A stretch of DNA of 64,000 nt, from NCBI RefSeq assembly GCF_016859285.1, contig NC_053407.1:18080632-18144631 (forward strand), given 5' to 3'. The position numbers and the translations under genes were made by a program. The DNA comes from Xiphias gladius (Eukaryota; Chordata; Actinopteri; Istiophoriformes; Xiphiidae). Positions 33,801 to 60,101 of this stretch are shown in pieces (positions within the stretch are counted from its first letter, which is position 1; each line of letters opens with the position of its first letter). A model generated the notes under the pieces. It saw only the letters and a list, made by a program, of their open reading frames with translations. It did no database searches and was not told the origin of the DNA.

Positions 33801-36800
33801 TACCTAAGTACAGCCTCACAGAGCTGCTAGCATGGCTGTAGACTCAGTTTTTTTCATTTAATTGTTACACCTTGTTATTGTTATTACGAGTGAATTAGAT
33901 CAACCTATCTCAAGCCAGGCGTATTCTTACTGTAACAACTTCAGTATTTTTCACCCTCTCCCTGGCATTGTTCCATGTGCATTTGTCTTCATCAACAAAT
34001 GGGGAATTCATTTTCCCCTCCCCCTTGTCTTTCATTATGCCATTTGCCATGGCTAAAGACTCTCCATCACATGTCCAAGAGCAGCATTTTTCCTGTTTGG
34101 TGCTTTAAAGCTCTCCTATCCAACCACTCTGTTAGTCATCTTACCCGTGGACTTGTTTACAGTAATTGTAATATCTCCAAATGAATGTAGCACAGACTTA
34201 CTGGCTTTCACAGTGATATATTTTACATTTTTAACTGTAAAACACAAGGATTTATTTCATAATGTGTGAATTATTCCCATTAGTGGAATTGTCATTACCT
34301 TTAACTATCGTTTCGGTGAATTTAGCACAAGCCTGAGGATGTGGTGTCTGCCTGGGAGCTTTTTGTGTAATTCCGATGCTCTCGCTAATACAGGAAGACA
34401 GCAAATGTTTAGTCATGCTTGAGCAAGAAATAAGAGAACAGTAGTTCTCCTAACAGTCACAGCTGTGCCGTTCCCTGCCCCTTAATCTCTGTTCTTGTTT
34501 TAGTGTTTTGAGACTAGCAGATTGGTCACAATAGCTCAATGCGAGCCAGACGAATAAATCATTTGTGTGTGTGTGCCTCCACTGTGAATCTGTTAGGTGT
34601 CAGTTCCAGCTTTAGTGGGAATCCACTGAGTAAACTCCGAGGAACTGATTCAGCTGGTTGTGTCTGTGTAACTGTCGCTGGAAATATTCTGTCATTGTTC
34701 AGGTCAAGTGGACCGCAGCTGACATTATATTGTTAATACTCCTGATTTAATCATATTTTGGCCAAGACTGATTCTGTTAGTCACATTAGTCATATTAAAG
34801 GGTAGGTTCAACCACATTGCATAGAAAGATAATAATGTCCCTTGTTTATGGTTCCCGTGGTGTTTGCAAAACGGCAATGCTTCTCGAAAGAAACAATGTC
34901 GGTGTCATTCATTTTAATCCACAGACCTCGCTGTGGACAGTTTCAGCATTTTCGACCAATAGTTGCCAATGAAAACCGTATGTTGGATGTCACAGTTATT
35001 GTGTCTGCATCTCTGTGACCACATGCATGTGGGCGTTTTTGTGTGAGTCGAGTATCAGCATATTTGCCACATTTTCTCAGTGCAGCATTTTTAATGATGT
35101 ACGTGGCTGTGGCACACTTTTGTTATTGAGCTGAATGAGGCGGGTTATGTGTGCATAGCGGTGGCTAAATGTTCCAAGTTGCTCATGTCAGCATGACCGT
35201 GGCCTCCAGAACCTCGTGCATCTCAGGATCAGTATAGTTAGTAAATGATGGCCTAACAAAAGCCCCACTAAATATTACACCTTTTGCTGTGTGACATAGT
35301 GTCTATGCTTTTTTTTTTTTGCTTAGGCGTTAGTTTCATTAAGTGTTTTTCAGGGTTAGTGGAAGTGGTTTTTGTTCCATCTGATGTGGCCGACCTCCAC
35401 TATAAAACACATTGGGAAACCCTAACAAGGGCACACCGTCACAGATGTTTGTTAGTAGGACAAACTTAAGTTTTACCAGTACATCTTTTTAGATTAATTT
35501 CTTTATGTAGTAAGTATTGAAGTTGAGGTACAGTAACAGGCTGGGAAATTTTGGTGAAGCTTTTTTCTTAAATATTGTAAAAACTGTAAAATTATACTAG
35601 TCTGTGGTTGTTAGTCAAAGATTATATTGTATGACTTTACACATACGTACACAAGTTGATTACTTACACATTCTCAATACTTACTAAGCTTGTTATGTCT
35701 GTGTACCCAGCCGTGTTAAGGCTAAAAAATGATGAAATGTAATTAGAATTTAGTCCATAGTAAATATGATCAACAATTAAACAAGTAACAAGTCAGCAAA
35801 CAGAATATACAGCTGTCCTTTTTAATTAATGAACTAACCCCACATGGAAAAAAATCATTCCATTCAACAAAAACATGTATTCTGTGAACCAGGCAGCTTC
35901 ATTTTAAGACATGATCCTGCAAGTTGATGTGGCGACCAAACAAATTCTCTTCATCCCGCAGGAGCTGGTGAGACTTCTGCAGCAGACTCTGAGGACGTCT
36001 CAGTGTGATAGGCCGAAAGTGCACCGTCCAGCCCCGACTCCAGAGTCATCTGCAGCCTCAGACCAGACCCCGGCTTCGGTAGTAACCCAAGAAGAAATCA
36101 CCCAGCTTGAGATCCTGCTTCAAGAAAGAGATGGACAGATCCAGTCCCTGTGTGGCCACATGGAGCGTCTCGCCTTGGAGAAGGACAGCCTGCAACAGGA
36201 GCTGAAGGGCCTGAAGATTAAAGTGGGGGAGATTAATGACCAGCTGGGAATGCTGATGGAGACCATCCAGGCTAAGGATGAAGTCATCATAAAGCTGTCG
36301 CAGCAGAGCTCCGAGCACAGTGGAAATCCAAACAACGCCAGTTCACTACCTCCCTGCAAAGAGCAGCAGGAGCTGGACATCCTCAAGGTGCAGTAGAAAA
36401 CAATTGCGAATTTCTTTAGCTTCATTTTAATATCAGTGATTGTTTTTTTTGTTTTTGTTTTTTCATGGTTCGTTTATGCTGTGGTTCATACTGTGTGTTT
36501 TTTTCCACTTTCAGGACAGTCTTCAAGGCTACAAGTCCCAGAACAAGTTCCTGAACAAAGAGATCCTAGAGCTGACAGTATTACGCAGAAACGCAGAGAG
36601 TAGAGAAAAGGCTTTAGAAGCAAAGGTACTCTTTTGTCTTTGGTGGTCAATGGTGCAATAGAAACAGGAAGTCTGAGTAACTTCTAAGGGTAGTCAAGTA
36701 TTGACCTCAGCTGGTGCCCCCTAGACCTAAGATGCCAAACAGGAAAAATGAATAACAAGCTGAAACCTTTTTGTAACCTGCTACTTTTTTTTCTTCGCTG

Positions 36801-39800
36801 CAGTGTACGGCCCTGGAGGCCAAGTTGTGTCAGGTGGAGAGTAAGTATCTGGTGCTGCTTCAAGAAGTGAAGACCCCAGTTTGTTCGTCCTCAGAGCAGA
36901 GCCCTGCCCGCGAGGTCATTTCCCGATTATTAGAGGATGCACTGCAGGCAGAGGGCCCTGACCAGCATGAGCACCCCATCTTCAAACCAAACACTGTCAG
37001 GTATGTGCGAAAAGCCTTGTGAACAGATGCTTGTGTGTTTTGTCTGTATTATAGTGTAGGTTATATTTTATAACTGAACTGATGTTGGGAAAATATAAAA
37101 ATAAAAAATGGGAGCACAAAACATTTTAGATTTTCCCTTTAAATTTCAATTACTTCAGCTTAAATATTGTGAAGCTGTAAGAGCATTTTTTCATTTGTAC
37201 GAGATGTGAAGGGATAAATGGCTTAATGACTGTAACATCACATCATGTAAGAATGAGGAATTTCAAGCTCAGCTACACTGTGGAGTAGCCAAAAAATTCC
37301 ATTGTCTGAAACATTAGAGGTAAATATGATTATGCAATAGCTCTGACTTCTGTGCAAGCTCAGGCACGTCCATTTGGAGCTAATCAAAATGTATTGTTAG
37401 AAATAAAGGACATCCCTACGTGATATAGAACTGAAGGCAGGATGACAAAATGCGGGTTACCCCCACCCCACTGAAATTTTAAGAACCTTTGCAATTAATT
37501 GAACATCGCTGATTGATGATAATTTCTCTACATTTTCTCTCGGGTTTGGTGTAACGTCAGTGAGTATGACGTGTATGGCTTCAAGACGGTGCCCGAGGAA
37601 GAGGAAGAGGAGGAGAAGCTGATTGCAAAGGTGCGAGCCTTGGAGCTCAAGTCCCTGTCCATGACAAATCAGGAGGTGTCCGTTGGAGTAAAGTGGGAGA
37701 ACTATCTGGCCAGCACCATGAACAGAGACCTTGTGCGCTCCCCTGAGCTCAAAGCCCTGATTCGCAGTGGTGTTCCCCACGAGCACCGGTCGCAGGTGTG
37801 GCGCTGGTGTGTCTCCTTCCATGTCAAGAAGTTTCGGGACCACTTGGCACCAGACTATTATGAGACCTTACTAAATGTAGCCCGGGAGAAGCCCAACCCA
37901 GCCTCGAAACAGATCGAGCTGGATTTGCTGCGTACTTTGCCAAACAACAAGCACTATGCCTCCCCAAGTGCAGGCGGCATCCAGAAACTCAGGAACGTCC
38001 TGATGGCTTTCTCCTGGAGGAATCCAGATATCGGCTACTGTCAGGGACTAAACAGGTACTGGAGGGTATCTAGTTCCTCTCCTTCTCCGTCTCTCCTTTG
38101 ATGCCTTGTAACCATTCATTTTTATTGCATGCCATTCCTTCAGGCTGGCCGCCATTGCCTTGCTCTATCTGGATCAAGAGGACGCCTTCTGGAGCCTTAT
38201 AGCCATTGTGGAAGTCTTCATGCCAAGAGACTATTATACCAAGACTCTGCTTGGCTCACAGGTAAACAAGCTCAGAGTTTAGTGAGGTTTCTTTGGTGCC
38301 ATTGATGTAATATTCACGTGACTTGAGCTTGCTGCTCATGACTTATCAGAACAGGAATGCAGTGCAGTGATCAGCACTGTTTGCCATATTTCTCTCTCCT
38401 GGATTTTTCCTCAGGTTTTCGCTGTAAAAGAGAAGGTCGCTGTAAGCAGTAAAAACAAAAAAAACATACAAAGATATCTTGTTTATTTCTATGCAGGTTG
38501 ACCAGCGTGTGTTCAAGGACCTGATGAGCGAGAAGCTGCCCCGGCTTCATGCCCACTTTGAGCAGTACAAGGTGGACTTCTCCCTCATCACCTTCAACTG
38601 GTTCCTGGTGGTGTTTGTGGACAGTGTGGTGAGCGACATCCTCTTCAAGATCTGGGATGCCTTTCTTTATGAAGGTCCAAAGGTAAGAGGCAGAGGAGAA
38701 AGTGAAATTGTGATCCTTTAATCTCAGATAGAATTCCGATTTCTGTCCGAACATGCTCACAGAGTTGTGAATGAGATAAGGTATCTTTTTAAAGTTATAA
38801 TGTAGCCATTATAACTTATGTCTGATAAGTTTTCTGTTTGAATGCAAACAAGTTCCCACAAGTCCATATTTAGTGATTTGTCATATTAATGCACTGTCTC
38901 CAACCTTATCTAACCTGCATTTGTGTTTGAATACCTCAAGACCTCTGTGAGCCTGACGAGGTGGAGGTATGGCTGTGCAAAGTTAAAGCTCCACAATCTA
39001 TTGTGTTCTGTTTAACAATGGATCAAATGTCCATGTGTAATTGAAAGATGGTCACTCGTAATGATGAACCCACATGAAATTATCACCCAGTTCTACAGCC
39101 ACAGAGCTTTTTAGTCCGTTTTAGCTCTTTGTTTTGGTTTTATGGTCTACAGGTTGTGCTCTCATTGATCTTATTTCCGGCAGTGGCAGGCAGCTGTTTT
39201 CAGCAAAAAAAGCTGTGAAAATCAAACTGCACACTATTGGAACAGCACCAAAAGACACAAACAAGACTCCAAATGAATGCTAATATTGCTATTTGTCTAC
39301 TGAAAGTGTAAATAGCCAATTATTTGCTAGCATGTTAGCCAAAACAACTTTTGAGCAACAATATATTAGCACTGTGGTTTTTAGATTATAGTTCTGCCCC
39401 TGTGTTTCTAAAAAAAAAGTCAATGCAGCATTAAACCTGCACCAACTTCTTTTTGGCCACTTGGTGGTAGCAGAACCAAACGGTGGACACAGCACCGACA
39501 TACTGTGTATTGTTATCACCTTTTTAAGTTGTTAGGCAAACTTGTTCGCAAACAGTTTGCTATTCACAGATCCAGGTGACACGGGCAACATTAGCATTCA
39601 TTTGGAGTCATGTTTTTTGTCAACCCGATGAATGGAATTCCAGTTTTCTCTCTCTTACTTTGGTTTTTGGTCTCCACCAACTCCTGAGGGAAACATCTGG
39701 CTCTTTAGCTGCTAAATGCTCCACTATGTTCACCAGGGTCGCCGGCCATAGGACCAAAACAATGAGTGAAAAGATGCTACAAAGCTCTCTAGAGCTGAGG

Positions 39801-40929
39801 GGAATTGCAGAGTTTGGTGCTAATGCTGTCTAGGAGCGACCCCTTTCCCATTTAAGTAAACGTGATTGCCTGTTGGTAATAAATATACTGATTATAGCCA
39901 CTTCAATGTTTTAGACCCTATTTAGAGGTCTGTCAACTGTAGTATCAGCTGTAAACTCAGTAAATCAATAGGTTTTGCTCCATAACATGACAGTCAGGAA
40001 TGTACTGTATTGTGTGTTCAGAAGAAATATTGTTGCCTTCAGACAATCCTCCAAAGGTTACTGCCTTTTTCAGTCTTCTAAATGGGCTGTGCATGTCAAA
40101 GATGATGATCTGTAATGCTATATGGTTCACACAGGGAAGGTCATGCGGTGAATTTCAATGTTTTGATCATTTCCCTCCATAGATCATATTTCGCTTCGCC
40201 CTCGCTCTCTTCAAGTACAAAGAGGAGGAGTTTTTGAAGTTGCAGGATTCCACAGCCATCTTCAAATATCTTCGATACTTCACAAGCACAATCCTGGATT
40301 CAAGGTACAGTAGCTGCACTTTGTTTTGGTGTTCGCGGCCATGCGTATAAGCGTGACGTTGCTGAGGGCAGTGTGTCTGTGGGGAGTTAGATAAGCTGAT
40401 AATTTCTGGCTGGTGTATACAAACAAACACTTCATTTATGAGTTTTGCATCTGCAGGCACTTCAACAAGCATTAAAGCTAATCAGTGATTCTCATTCTTA
40501 CATCAGAACAGTAGGTCAGGATCACCAATCATAATAGCTGGACAAAAATGACTCCAGGAGACATTGGTAAGGAATAGTCATAGTAACCTAAAACAAATAC
40601 AGGAAACAGGGACCACAGGGTATATAATTCAGTATATCTGCACAGCGCAGGGCACGCAGAACAACAGAACACCATCCCAGTCTGACAGGACTGTGTCTTT
40701 TTTTTCTCTTCTGTTTTTGTTATTTTTTTCCAGGAAGCTGATGAGCATCGCTTTCGGGGACATGAACCCGTTCCCCATGAAGCTAATCCAGAACCGCCGC
40801 TCCTTCCACCTGGAGAAAGTCCGCCTAGAGCTGACCGAGCTGGAGGCGATCAGACAGACCTTCCTGAGGGAGAGGGAGACGAGTCAGGATGGACGGAGCT
40901 TCGTCAGCGATGATGAGGAGGATAATTGA
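28682..40929 (+). CDS. tbc1d2b: TBC1 domain family member 2B (Rab GTPase-activating protein)
   Basis: Rab-GAP acting on endosomal/autophagic membranes. Thirteen exons join in frame: 28682-29023, 29918-30068, 31213-31387, 32598-32749, 32991-33229, 35962-36387, 36515-36625, 36804-37000, 37561-38055, 38144-38261, 38497-38682, 40183-40304 and 40734-40929. They give 969 aa (human 963). An N-terminal PH domain (about 38-150) contains LCGYLNKLSGKGPLRGY and YWLQQLQQKRWEY. Coiled coils (about 315-580) contain NEQLGMLMET-like IQAKDEVIIKLS and LQGYKSQNKFLNKEILEL. The TBC domain spans about 665-890. Both GAP catalytic fingers are present: IELDLLR (Arg about 722) and IGYCQG (Gln about 759). The acidic C-terminal end is DDEEDN. 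The start is the ATG at 28682, with A at -3 and a prefix length close to human. An earlier in-frame ATG would translate a CA repeat and was rejected. Confidence 0.96.
30732..30826. repeat. (GT)n microsatellite in tbc1d2b intron 2
   Basis: About 47 GT units with a single TC interruption at 30810. It is far from either splice site. Long Cys/Val or Thr/His reading frames across it are artefacts of the repeat. Confidence 0.97.
33640..33850. repeat. Interspersed fish repeat, partial copy, in tbc1d2b intron 5
   Basis: It contains GCATGCTAATACGCTAAACT and GTTAGCATTTAGCTCAAAGC, then a CTAGCATGGCTGTAGACTC end. Part of it (about 33650-33760) resembles 47180-47320 in dapk2 intron 1 (shared CATTCCCATCAGCC-like and GCTAAACT...ATGGTGAACAT words). 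I recognise this sequence as a high-copy percomorph repeat, from memory. Confidence 0.6.
39000..39840. repeat. Interspersed fish repeat in tbc1d2b intron 11
   Basis: The stretch around 39430-39830 contains TTTTTGGCCACTTGGTGG, TGGTCTCCACCAACTCCTGA and TGCTAAATGCTCCACTATG. I recognise these from a very common non-coding repeat of spiny-rayed fish. It accounts for most of the 1.5 kb intron between the exons ending at 38682 and starting at 40183. Left boundary and family name are uncertain, and no second copy is visible in this window. Confidence 0.45.
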
Positions 40930-43130
40930 CCTTAAGCTTAAGCACCTCTCCAGACCATGTGCCTCAAGTCTGAAGAGTCTGAAGACAAAGAAATGTTGCA
41001 GTTGTAAAGGGATTTATTTCCTTGAGAATTGTTGGAGTTGGTCTCTGCATCAAAGCTGGAACAATCAACTTTATACAAATTTCGAGTGAAATCGCATCAA
41101 AGGATCAAAACATTACAGGCCGAATGGGCTTTTATCATTATTCCTTCCATATTTTTTTTTTTTTTTTTTTGTAACTGCTTTATTTGACGTATGCTTCTGT
41201 GTTTATGTGATGGCCAAAACAGTACGCTTGTATCAAGTCTCTTCCCCCTCCAGTGCCAAGCTCAAGACTTGCAGTCCGAATCAGTATTTTTCAAAACATG
41301 GCTGTGATCTTTTAATAGTTGTTGATTTTATGCCTGTTGAAGGAATGATTGTAATTTTTTTTTTTTCACTTGTTTTCATTGTGATTCGTTTTTTTTGTAC
41401 TTTCTCTGACCCCAGATCCTTTCCTAAATGTCTTATAATTGTTTATAATTGTCTTGTAAAAAAATTCTACATTGCCACTCAACAACACATCTTTTGTGTT
41501 CGATCCCTGTGTCTGTTGATGACCTTGGATCACGTTTGCTGAAATTCATATTATGCTGAAACTTAAATTTGAAGTCTTAGAGCCTTCTAATCACTAGGCA
41601 ATGTACGTCTCATTCCAGGGTGTATGTGGTTGAAAAGCACACACACAAAGATTTGCGATCAAACTGTGGTTCGAAAACAAAATCTTCCCTTGTATTATAA
41701 CTTAGAAAGTACGTGGAACATTTTGAGAATGCCTTCTGTCTCTATCGCTGGATCCAGATCAAATAACAAGAGATGCACCTATTAAGCCATCACACTAATG
41801 GTGGTGAAGTAATATTGGTGAGTTTTGCTGTCTTGTTGTCGCTTGTTCCCAAAGATTAGGGTGTTATAAAATGTTTAATGGATTCAGTTTCCCCTGACTA
41901 CAACCTCATTTGCAAAATATAAAGCACATGTTTAATGCTGGGATTTCTGAGCCCGATCTTAAACTGCTGATGTATTTGCATCCATTGTCCTCAGTGTGGC
42001 AGTGTAACATTTGTCTACCCAGTGTCTACGCTGGCTCACAGGTACTGTTTAGCATACTGTATTTGAGCTCTGGATGAAATGGCTGTACAGTCAGTCTGTC
42101 AGCATGGTTGCTGTGTGAAAATGGAGATATGATTTGTAATCTATGGGGGAAGTATTTCAGGAGATTGCTTTACATGTGGAGCAACATCTTTCTCTCTTCC
42201 ACATCCAGGTACTTGCACATGACAGTTTACTCTCTGGCAGTGTGACCATATCCTCTGTGACACCTGTTTTATAATTCTTACAGTTCACCAAACTTGAAGG
42301 AAAAATATTGTACACACACAAAGAAACCATGTTCAGATTTGGTTAATCAACAGTGTTAAACTGTTGTTTGAATGCAAATCTACAACAGGGGGACGAGTGT
42401 GTTTTTCTCACTTGGCCTTTTCTCTTGTGTGCTTCTCTGGTGTATTGTTTACAACTCGTTATAACTCTGAACATTCTTTATTTTTGTTAGTTACAAAATT
42501 GACCACTTTTTCTCTGCCAAAGTATTGTCAGCAGAGGCGTTTTGCTTACCATCTTTTAAACAGATGGCAGAATTACAGTTGTTTTGATGATGGAAATGTA
42601 AATGAAAAAATTCCTGTAGAAGTTGAAGTTGATTTGTTTTCCTCCCGAGAGCAGGTCTCTCTAGAAATCCAGATTTTAGGTTTAAGGTAAAACTTCATTT
42701 TTGTCTTAGGTCCACTCATTTTGTCAGCGGGCTCATACAGTAAATTTCAAGATTTACTCTATTTCAATACACAACCTCTTGTTCTAGGCTAGTTTGCATG
42801 CATTTTTAATGTTTTATGTCATTTTATTTTTTGAATAACATACATTGAATAAGCTACATGTAAAACTATCATCTTTTCTTCTGTTTGTTTCTTTTTTCTC
42901 CTCCTTTCTTTTGCTTTTTCCAGCATTATATTGCACAAGTGTAGTGACTCCAGAATATTATAGGGCACTTCACTTTTTTTTTTATTTTGTATGTAAATCT
43001 CTGCAATATCTTGTTAATTGTTAATCAGCATAAAGTGCAAAGCTCTTATGTTAAAGAAATCAGCATACACTGTATGTTTTTGTAATACCAGTTAAAGGAC
43101 ACATTCAATAAACAATGGCTGACTGAGTGC
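40930..43130 (+). other. tbc1d2b: tbc1d2b 3' UTR
   Basis: About 2.2 kb of AT-rich sequence after the stop codon without supported exons. A canonical AATAAA at 43107-43112 gives the probable end. T-runs at 41151-41170 and 41357-41366 are simple sequence. A 108-codon open frame at 42364-42690 has no recognisable similarity and is treated as chance. Confidence 0.6.
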
Positions 43131-43299
43131 GTTGTGTTTCCTCTGTAGGTGTTCATGACAAAACAGGAAAACAGCTTGCTTTAGTAATCTTCAGCTCCTT
43201 AAATGCTGGCTCAGACCAAACACCAGACATGTCAGTCATCTTTATTGATAGCCTGCCTCTCTCATGCTTCAGTTTTATAATAGAGCCATCAGGGGGAGG

Positions 43300-43464
43300 G
43301 ACTTCTGCAGACTCAAAAGCCTGATGGTGCTGCCGTGAGTGACAGAAAACAACAGAGACGGCAAAGGGGCAGTTTTATGACTGAACTGCAGCCATGAGGA
43401 GAGCAGCCCATCGGTAAGAGACGTGGAAACCGATGGTTATCATCAGCTCTGCATCTGACAGAAG
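43300..43464 (+). other. dapk2: Candidate dapk2 5' non-coding exon
   Basis: A good donor (CAGAAG then GTAAGA at 43465) lies just after the tbc1d2b 3' end. The next strong acceptor (TTTTTTTTATCCACAG at 44116-44131) opens the exon holding the dapk2 start codon. A 5' UTR exon ending at 43464 is therefore likely. Its left limit and the promoter are unknown; the previous gene ends only about 0.2-0.3 kb upstream. Confidence 0.4.
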
Positions 43465-43575
43465 GTAAGATGTAAGACCTCTCTACAGTCAGTTTGTGGA
43501 GCCACGTAATGTGGGACATGAAACTTAGCAGAAGGGAAGTTTGTGGGTTTCTTTTAGTGTGTGAACAGTTTTTTT

Positions 43576-43580
<5 letters not shown>

Positions 43581-43630
<50 letters not shown>
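43581..43630. repeat. (GT)n microsatellite
   Basis: Twenty-five uninterrupted GT units in the putative first intron of dapk2. Confidence 0.97.
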
Positions 43631-43631
<1 letters not shown>

Positions 43632-44213
43632 TTCACAGCTGCATGTACATACAACTATATATACATCCTGCAATGTACAGTTAATTTTATTTTTTTACAT
43701 TCTTATTCATAGTAGGAATAATAGTTGTTCTCTAATATTTACAAAGAACATGTTGTTGCCACTGTCAGCCTTTTTGCCAGACAAAATGTTTCACAACAGA
43801 TACCCGGCCCTAATTACCCAAAATGCTCTTTTCTTTTTATTTATAATCCCTTTATAATCACAAGAACCAAACACAGCTTGGAACAGTTTTGTGAGTTGTA
43901 CTTACTAAATTTTTAAGCCAATAATCAGTATTTAAACTAGCAAAAGACAGACTAGGTGTACTTTTTATTTCCTTTGCTGATCAAGCTATAGTGTTTAGGC
44001 TTTCTTATCAGGAAGGTGAAAGTGGGTACAACTCTCAGATGGAATGCTGTGCTGCAAGCTGGCACATGTAGTAAACATTTTCATTACTTTAGTCAGAAAT
44101 CGACAGGAACACCCCTTTTTTTTATCCACAGGGTTGGACTTGTGGAGAAAAAGAAGACGATTGCTGGATAGACAGACGCGAGTGGTGAATATCAAGGTGA
44201 TAAAATTACATCA

Positions 44214-58201
<13,988 letters not shown>

Positions 58202-59200
58202 AAGCAACAACCAGCATCGAGTGTGTTGGTCGATAATGTTCCGGTTGCAATACAGTGACTTTGCACCTTTTTGACTTTGCAGCTGACACTTTGCACTTGT
58301 CATTGAAAACCAGCTACAGTATGTGTTTGAGTGACGGCTGACTACGCAGCATTTTTATTGGTCAAGGCAACTTTTTTTTGTCTTTTTCACCCACAAAACC
58401 AGCAGACATTAGATAGTGTGCTGCCATTTCTAAATTCGAGCTACTGTTTTACTGGTATGAGGAGATGTAACTGTTTTATTGTTGACAGGAACTTAGAAGC
58501 CAATGTTAGCACATACACAAGAATGTAGGCAGCTTCCTCTAATAACTGCAGTCCCTCAGCTGTTGTTGGGCATCCGAGAATTGACACAGAGTTAAAATCT
58601 TTTCCTTTTAATGTGCCGGCTGCGTGTGAGAACAAGAGGTGTATTGTCCAAAGTACAATATTGACAGATAAAAGGGTTTAATACTGCAGGGTGACAAGAT
58701 GGTAGCAGGTTTTCATAACCAAATGTTTACATGTTGTTCTGCTTAACACACAGCAGTGTCTGTATAATCACACTTTTTACTGTTAACCTCTTCCTTTGCC
58801 ACATCAAGAATAATTTCCCGGAAACATTTACACAATACAGAGCCTTCTGTATTGTAATGAACATATGGCATTTGAATAACTGTAAATTACTGTCCAATGG
58901 GATAATAATTGCATTCCATTTTATGCCTATATAAAGACAGTTTATAAATACTTGATAAAAATATGTGAAACAAATTTCACAGTTGGATTTTTGATGCAAT
59001 TATTAGTTCCTGCTATTCTTCAATATATTTATGGTGTAAATATACATAAATGTAAGCCAAATGTCTTAAGTTCAGTTTTATTTGTATCTTAGCTCATTAA
59101 AACGAACATTCACTGTTTTCAACACACAAACATTTATTTCTGTTCACTTGTATGTATTGTAAACTCAGTTTTTGTGTAATAAATTAATGAACATGAAATT
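58202..59200 (+). other. dapk2: dapk2 alpha-form 3' UTR
   Basis: About 1 kb of AT-rich sequence after the stop codon, with no supported exon. AATAAA at 59178-59183 is followed by a TTTTGTTTTGTTTTTTG stretch, a good downstream element. Confidence 0.7.
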
Positions 59201-60069
59201 GTTTTGTTTTGTTTTTTGTTCAGTTTTTATAAAGACTCCATCACAGTGCAATTCTTGGATATAAGCCATCACCATCCTCAGTCATAAAATGGTCTCTGTT
59301 CCACCACTGTCAAGGTGTGATCTTGGCCATTTTGCGCATACCACTAGACAACTATGAACATCCTGTATACATGGGCCTTTTAAAATGTGATGCACCTGAC
59401 TCTAAAAGGTACACGAATACCAGTGACCCTTGACAATAAATACATTATTAATTCTCTGAACATCCACTAGCACTAATTATAACAGTCCACTTATACTGAT
59501 TTTTCGTCTGCCCACTGGTCAAAGATTTACTGTAGTCTCACAACACTAATGTTGTTTGGGCCCAGTTGGGCTGAAAGAGATTGAAGGGATAATTTGACCT
59601 GAACTAAATACATTTTTGGCAGCGACACAATGTAGGCCAGTTCCACACAGATGGTAAAGAAGGAGTCATAATCAACAAGTGGGTCAGTCTCAAATCTGTA
59701 AGCCGGTTTGCGCTGCAGTATCCCACTACAGAATTATTTAAATGTTCAGCATAAGAACATAAGATATTTTATACACTGTGTCACATTTTAGGCACACCAA
59801 GGATTTACTATTCATCCATAAAGTTGGGTGAAAGGAATGGACAACAGGCAGCAACAGAGGCCGAGGCATCTAGACTTTTAATTTCTAGTGTGGGTCAATC
59901 TCCAAAACCACAAAAACACCATGCCCCCAGTTTGTAAAACAGGCCTTCTGTTGAAATGTATAGTCTCTGAGCCCAAGCAGCTCTTTTTTACAGACTATTT
60001 TAGTTTCAGTGTTGATACAGAAAAAAACAAAGAAGAAAGATGTAGGCACGAAACAATATGTCCCCCCCC

Positions 60070-60101
<32 letters not shown>

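Noticed and set aside
42364-42690. 108-codon plus-strand frame in the tbc1d2b 3' UTR
   Set aside because: No recognisable domain, no splice context and AT-rich composition; chance.
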